A DNA stretch of 64,000 nt from Dioscorea cayenensis subsp. rotundata (lineage: Eukaryota; Streptophyta; Magnoliopsida; Dioscoreales; Dioscoreaceae): NCBI RefSeq assembly GCF_009730915.1, contig NC_052474.1, positions 345,501 through 409,500 of the forward strand, given 5' to 3'. Below, one piece after another: positions 59,598-64,000 of this stretch. Numbering within the stretch: position 1 is the first letter of the stretch; each line of letters opens with the position of its first letter. The position numbers were made by a program, and so were the translations under genes. The notes beneath the pieces were generated by a model. It was given only the letters and a program-made list of their open reading frames with translations, ran no database searches and was not told where the DNA came from.

Positions 59598-60227
59598 ATT
59601 GATGCTAATAAATCACCATATGATTAACTATATTTTTAATTTATGCTAATTTCACTTTGAATCATATCTATAATACCAATAGGTGTTGCATTCATGATGT
59701 GTCAGCACATGTTTTATATGTGTTTTAATTGCAATATCTTATCCAAAACTCAAACATCAATGTTCTTCACAATTCTGTTCTTGGAACTGATAAATTAACC
59801 AAGGTACGTCTAAGTATACAAAGCGGTAATCAACCATACAATTCAAATTGTGCATTTATTTTTTCAGAAAAATATATTGAAATTTCAAACAAACAACGTA
59901 TGGCAACAAAGATGGACACATATCTGAGGTATTCTAGAATTGAAGTGGATCCTCGTTGTCGCCTGAACGGGAAGAACCAAGCAATACGATTTGTCAATTC
60001 ATGTGGGCTCTAGACATGTCTGCAAAAGTCACATCAAAGTTTTGGTAGTATGGTCACGTGTTATAAGTTATAACAAAACAAAGAATAGAGGGTCATTTTT
60101 GGTAACTCACTCGTTGGATCAAATCCTTTGGATGACCACTAGTCTTATCAGATTGAACCATTCACTGAGTTAGGGCCACACTACAAGGCCCCCACTCTCA
60201 CTTCATTTCACTTTGCTCGGTCTCCCC
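59598..60227. other. 5' flank of the SBP-box gene
   Basis: AT-rich upstream sequence with no recognised coding region. The final 50 bp are pyrimidine-rich, as expected of a 5' UTR. Confidence 0.45.
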
Positions 60228-60810
60228 ATGCAGTCCAATCTCCTCAACAGGACCTCAACCAAGCGCGCGCTGATGGAACGCAGTGCAGCGCCGAAGCAGC
60301 AACAGAGTCCGTGCATTGATAAGCTCGGCAAGAGATCGCATTACTGCCGCTACTACGACATTCAATATGGTTCTGTACTCATGGGTACTTCTGTGAAGAA
60401 GCGAGAGAGGGTGGCACCGCATGGACTGGTGAGCGAGCCAAGATGCCAGGTGGATGGGTGTGGCAAGGGCTTGGTCGAGGCGAAGGCGTACCACCGGCGG
60501 CACAAGGTGTGTGAGCTGCATTCTAAGGCGGCTGTGGTTCTGGTGCTTGGTTCACAGCAGCGGTTTTGTCAGCAATGTAGCAGGTATATATATATGGCTA
60601 GCTCTTCGCCTTGGGTTTTTCTGGTTCTTTGGATTTATTTATTTATTTATTATATTTATTTTTTTGATGGAATGGTGGTGGGTTTTGGTAGGTTTCATTT
60701 TGTATCAGAGTTTGATGACTCGAAGAGGAGTTGCAGAAGGAGGTTGGCCGGTCACAATGAGCGCCGGAGGAAGACTACCCACGATTCCATTGCCAGGAAC
60801 TCTTCTTTCG
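60228..60810 (+). CDS. SBP-box (SPL) transcription factor, first two exons only
   Basis: Exon 1 (60228-60583) and exon 2 (60692-60810) join at the conserved SBP intron position (CSR|FHF). They encode a complete SBP domain: first zinc site CQVDGC...YHRRHKVCELH, second site RFCQQCSRFH...RSC, and the nuclear signal KRSCRRRLAGHNERRRK. All eight zinc ligands are present. SBP domains bind GTAC cores in promoters. The YHRRHKVCE form resembles SPL3/4/5 and SPL8. Exon 2 ends in phase 1 with donor G|GTAACA, so more exons are expected, but none is recognisable before the window ends. No miR156 site is seen in these exons. The 108-bp intron has no in-frame stop. The start is the first ATG after the stop-rich flank; another lies further on. 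Confidence 0.85.
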
Positions 60811-61938
60811 GTAACATCTCAATTCTCTCTCTCTCTCTATATTTTTTTATTCCTTAGTTTGTGCGCGCGCTGTGCTTATTGGTAGATTCATTAGTTTTTT
60901 TTTTAAATGGATAAATTATAATTCGTTGAAAGAGACATAACAAACAAAAAGTACAAAATCCACCACCACTAAATTAAAGCAACAATAAGATAGAGAGTAG
61001 CTATTTTTTTTTTTTGAAAGTTGAAAAAAAAAAAATGATAAATGAGTAGGGAGATGCATCTGTTATGGTGGTTTACTGATCTTTTAAAGATAAACCTTCG
61101 GCTATATAATCCTGAAGGAAAAAATAAAAAATACTCACACAGAACTCCCACAAAGGACAAAAGAAGTGAATTGCAATTTGAGATGATCGAATTCGAGACT
61201 TTTCAATTACAAACATGGTATTTACCAGTGAGCTAGCCCATAATTCCTTAAAAAAGCTTGATTCATTTAAAGTGTTATAGAAAAAATAATTATTTTATTT
61301 TTTTATAAAAAATAAATAAATTATATTTATTGATAATTAAAATAGAGACAAAGGAGAGAGAACAAAACAACTAGAAAACTCTTTTGGGAAAAGGGATTCT
61401 TATACCATTTTGCTCATGGATTAAATGAGGTTAATTTTTTTTTTTTTTTTGAAAAATCGATAAACCATTAGTTTATTAATGTAAAAACAAGAGATAAGTA
61501 TGTATGGACCAAAACGAACATGTTTAATTGTGATTAATTAAGCTCGAGTTAAAATGCGATTTGTCCATGTTTTTTTTGAATAAACCACTATTTATTAAAA
61601 TAAAGCACTATAAAAAATTTGTCCATATTTCTTAAAGAATTTTAATCAATAGTAAAGTTTTTGCGTGATCTTGTTTTAGATTAGTGCTAATTACTAATTA
61701 AACTATAGAAAAATTAAATAATACTATATATATTACACGAGTCTAAAAAAGTGTGATTTAATTAAAGTTATTTTGAACACTAGAATTAAAAAAATAATGA
61801 TTTAAACTTTAAAAATATTTGAATAAAGTATATTTCTATAAACAAAATTTTTAATTATCACGCTATTAATTTTCTCTTGCACAATATAAATCTCATCTAA
61901 TGGAATTTTGGAAAGATAAAATTAAGTGATTTTTTATT
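60811..61938. other. Presumed SPL intron with decayed LINE tails
   Basis: Contains degraded reverse copies of the LINE terminal motif near 60907-60920, 61457-61469 and 61578-61588, each next to a T-run. No SPL exon recognised. Confidence 0.45.
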
Positions 61939-63261
61939 AGGGGAAATTTCACTAAACTATCATGTGGTTTGACTCTTTATAAATTTTGGATTTATGATTT
62001 AAGTTTTGATACTTGAATATGATGTAGTTTAAACCGTTTGCAAAAATATGCGAAACACATAAACCCATTAATACTTACGGATGCGGTATAAAAATATACA
62101 TAAAATTATTCTTTTGCCCTTAAAAATATACAACCAATTTTTTCTCCTAATTAGAATTTTGAATCCCAAAGCCAATTAAACCCTAATTTCTATGGAAATC
62201 TCTTTTTGAAACATGTAATGTAGTGTTTGTTTGGAGGGTTTTGGAATTTTATGTAACTTAAGATACTGGGTTTTTAGAAATTCAGTGTTTAGTTCACAAG
62301 ATTTCAAAAACTTTTATAGCTCAGATTAAATCTAATGAGTAAATCTAATGTGTGATTTGGTTTTACATCCAAATTGGCAGTAAAACCAAATCCTTTGTTT
62401 TTAGGCTTCACATGCATAATTTGTGATCTACATGCCTGACCAATTAAGGAAAAATAAGTATTGTCAAATATTCATAGATACCTTTGTTGAATAGAAAATT
62501 TATAAAATATAATGATGAATTTAATAATTAGTTTAATAAATAATTTAATAATAAAGTTAATAGTTAAAATGATTAATACGATAATTAAAATCATTAAATA
62601 ACATGCTAGAAATATATGGCAAGTTCATAAATACTTTTTGTTGGGTTAGTAATTAAATTAAAAAATTACAAAATTTTAAATTTTTTTAAATAAATATAAT
62701 AATAAATTTAATTACTAACTTAATAGTAAAATTAAGTTAAACTAATTAATATGAAATTTAAAATTATTAAAATGACATTAAGATATTTGGTATGTAAAAG
62801 TTTTTAAGTCCAAATTTACAAATTTGCAAATACAAAATCTTGTAATATAGTATATATCTTCAGTTACGTCTAACCAAACATCTGATTTGAGTAAACTGTA
62901 TTTTAAAATCCATATATTTTCAATTATATTGTAATTGAAAATCCACTGTATTTACAGTTTTATTGAACCAAACACAACCTAAGATAAATAATACAATTTC
63001 CTTCTAATTTGTTTCATTTAGAAATGATTTTTTCACCTAATTAGGAGAATCAATCGGATGTACTAATGCAAAAAACCGTAAAAAAGTAAATTCACATACA
63101 TTTTTATGTCACATCAGTAAGTATTAAAGGTGTTAAGTGTTTTGGCACCTTTTTTGAAAATAATTTAGATTATAAAGTACTAAAGTATTAAAACTCAATG
63201 CATAAAATCCGAATTGATAAAAAAAATCAAACCACAAGATAGTTTAGCCAAATTTCCTCCT
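61939..63261. mobile_element. Non-autonomous TIR element (about 1.3 kb)
   Basis: Long diverged inverted arms: left AGGGGAAATTTCACTAAACT then ATCATGTGGTTTGA, and right ending TCAAACCACAAGATAGTTTA then GCCAAATTTCCTCCT. The similarity extends inwards for roughly 200 bp, including CTCCTAATTAG on both sides. No clean target duplication and no coding sequence. A possible second element with TGTTTGG-type ends is nested at about 62219-62985. Confidence 0.6.
62219..62985. mobile_element. Possible nested TIR element
   Basis: Ends TAGTGTTTGTTTGG and CCAAACACAACCTA are imperfect inverted repeats lying between the arms of the larger element. No duplication found. Low confidence. Confidence 0.3.
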
Positions 63262-63749
63262 TTATATTAAAAAAAAATAAGTAAAATAAAAAATTAGAAT
63301 TTTATTTTTTCTTTTAAAAACTTCTTTATAAAGCATCACTGAAACATAAGGAATTTTTTGTTTTGATGAATGTAGATAAGGTACAGCATGGGGTGTGCAT
63401 TGATGAGAAGTTCATACCTTAATTAACCCACATATATATCCTCATTTTGTTTGAGCTGAGGTTTGAACGTGTTTTATTAGTAAAAACACAAATATCCTAT
63501 ATAAGGCACTCAGTACAAATAGACCAAAAGGTCTTTGGATAAAATGTGATGTTATATTAAGTAAATTAGAGTATTACTCTTGCGCTCTCTCTATATAATA
63601 TATATTGTAACTCAACCTATTTTTTTTTTAAAATAATTATTGATAAGTCATAACTAAACTATTGTTTGGAGAGGGGACTAAATTCTCTGAACCTCTCACT
63701 TAAGAGGGTAATGAGTCCTCCTCTCACTGGTGGAACTACTTTTCTTTGT
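63262..63749. other. AT-rich spacer
   Basis: No gene or exon recognised. Confidence 0.55.
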
Positions 63750-64000
63750 TGTTTTTTAAAATGGATAAATCATAAATTTTTAAAAAAAGACCAACACAAA
63801 ACGTTACAAGCATACAAACAATAGAAAAAGTACATAAATCCAATGAAGGTGGAAACAAAAAATAGACAAAAACAAAGACACACCAAAAGACAAAGCAACC
63901 CACCCCTGGGTTAAAAGAGTCTCCTTCCACGGGGAAACATAAGTAAAACCAAAAGAAACTAGCCAGGGGTTGGAGCTAGGGCCTGGGTCTTTGGATCGTG
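63750..64000 (-). mobile_element. LINE 3' end running off the window
   Basis: On the plus strand a T-run is followed by ATGGATAAATCAT (63761-63773), a variant of the reversed LINE terminal motif, and then A-rich 3' UTR with hairpin AACCCA-CCCC-TGGGTT (63897-63912). The coding part would lie beyond 64000. Confidence 0.65.

Noticed and set aside
60454-60885. Alternative frame over the SBP exons
   Set aside because: Different frame from the SBP domain; it breaks all zinc ligands.
1-64000. CRISPR arrays, bacterial-type operons, phage or integrated-virus genes
   Set aside because: None seen. All repeats are explained by transposons, microsatellites or tandem duplications of plant nuclear DNA.

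Overview
The window is nuclear DNA of a flowering plant. The evidence is spliced plant transcription-factor genes (UNE10/PIF7-type bHLH, GATA, SBP-box), intronless plant-type matrix metalloproteases, a 17-exon CCT1 chaperonin gene and plant L1-type LINEs. The very GC-rich first exon of the F-box gene beside AT-rich spacers leans towards a monocot, but I cannot name the species. One 1000-bp block of N (1286-2285) marks an assembly gap.

Layout. 1-7.4 kb: a hAT-like MITE, the gap, and a near full-length but broken L1 LINE. 7.9-10.0 kb: UNE10-like bHLH gene (minus). 10.1-16.9 kb: a gene-poor spacer with LINE tails, a fossil Copia gag, a tRNA-derived SINE and a LINE fragment with a clear target-site duplication. 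17.0-20.4 kb: F-box/LRR gene (plus). 21.6-22.6 kb: GATA factor (minus), with a G-box cluster about 1 kb upstream. 26.6-26.9 kb: a 95-residue NFD6/NOXY2-like mitochondrial protein (minus). 27.5-33.9 kb: CCT1/TCP-1 alpha (minus), all 17 exons readable. 34.5-36.4 kb: a second hAT-like MITE and a metalloprotease gene that lacks its prodomain. 37.5-56.2 kb: a nested transposon block. It holds LINE D with a MITE inside it, LINE B split by full-length LINE C, and a 6.5-kb Mutator-like element (MULE) sitting between two copies of a 467-bp segment, one of which later took a further LINE fragment (E). 57.3-58.3 kb: a complete matrix metalloprotease. 60.2-60.8 kb: the first two exons of an SBP-box (SPL) gene whose remainder is not visible. 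The last 3 kb are TIR-element and LINE-tail debris.

How the parts relate. The genes are unrelated housekeeping and regulatory genes, not a pathway. The two metalloproteases are probably paralogues now separated by about 21 kb of transposons. The strongest unexplained structure is in the LINEs. Their 3' ends share a terminal hairpin (GTGG-TTTAT-CCAC) before the A-rich tail and, further upstream, a second hairpin whose stem sequence changes between copies while staying paired. A tRNA-derived SINE carries a close version of the terminal motif. The second notable structure is the MULE flanked by a 467-bp direct repeat instead of a 9-bp duplication.
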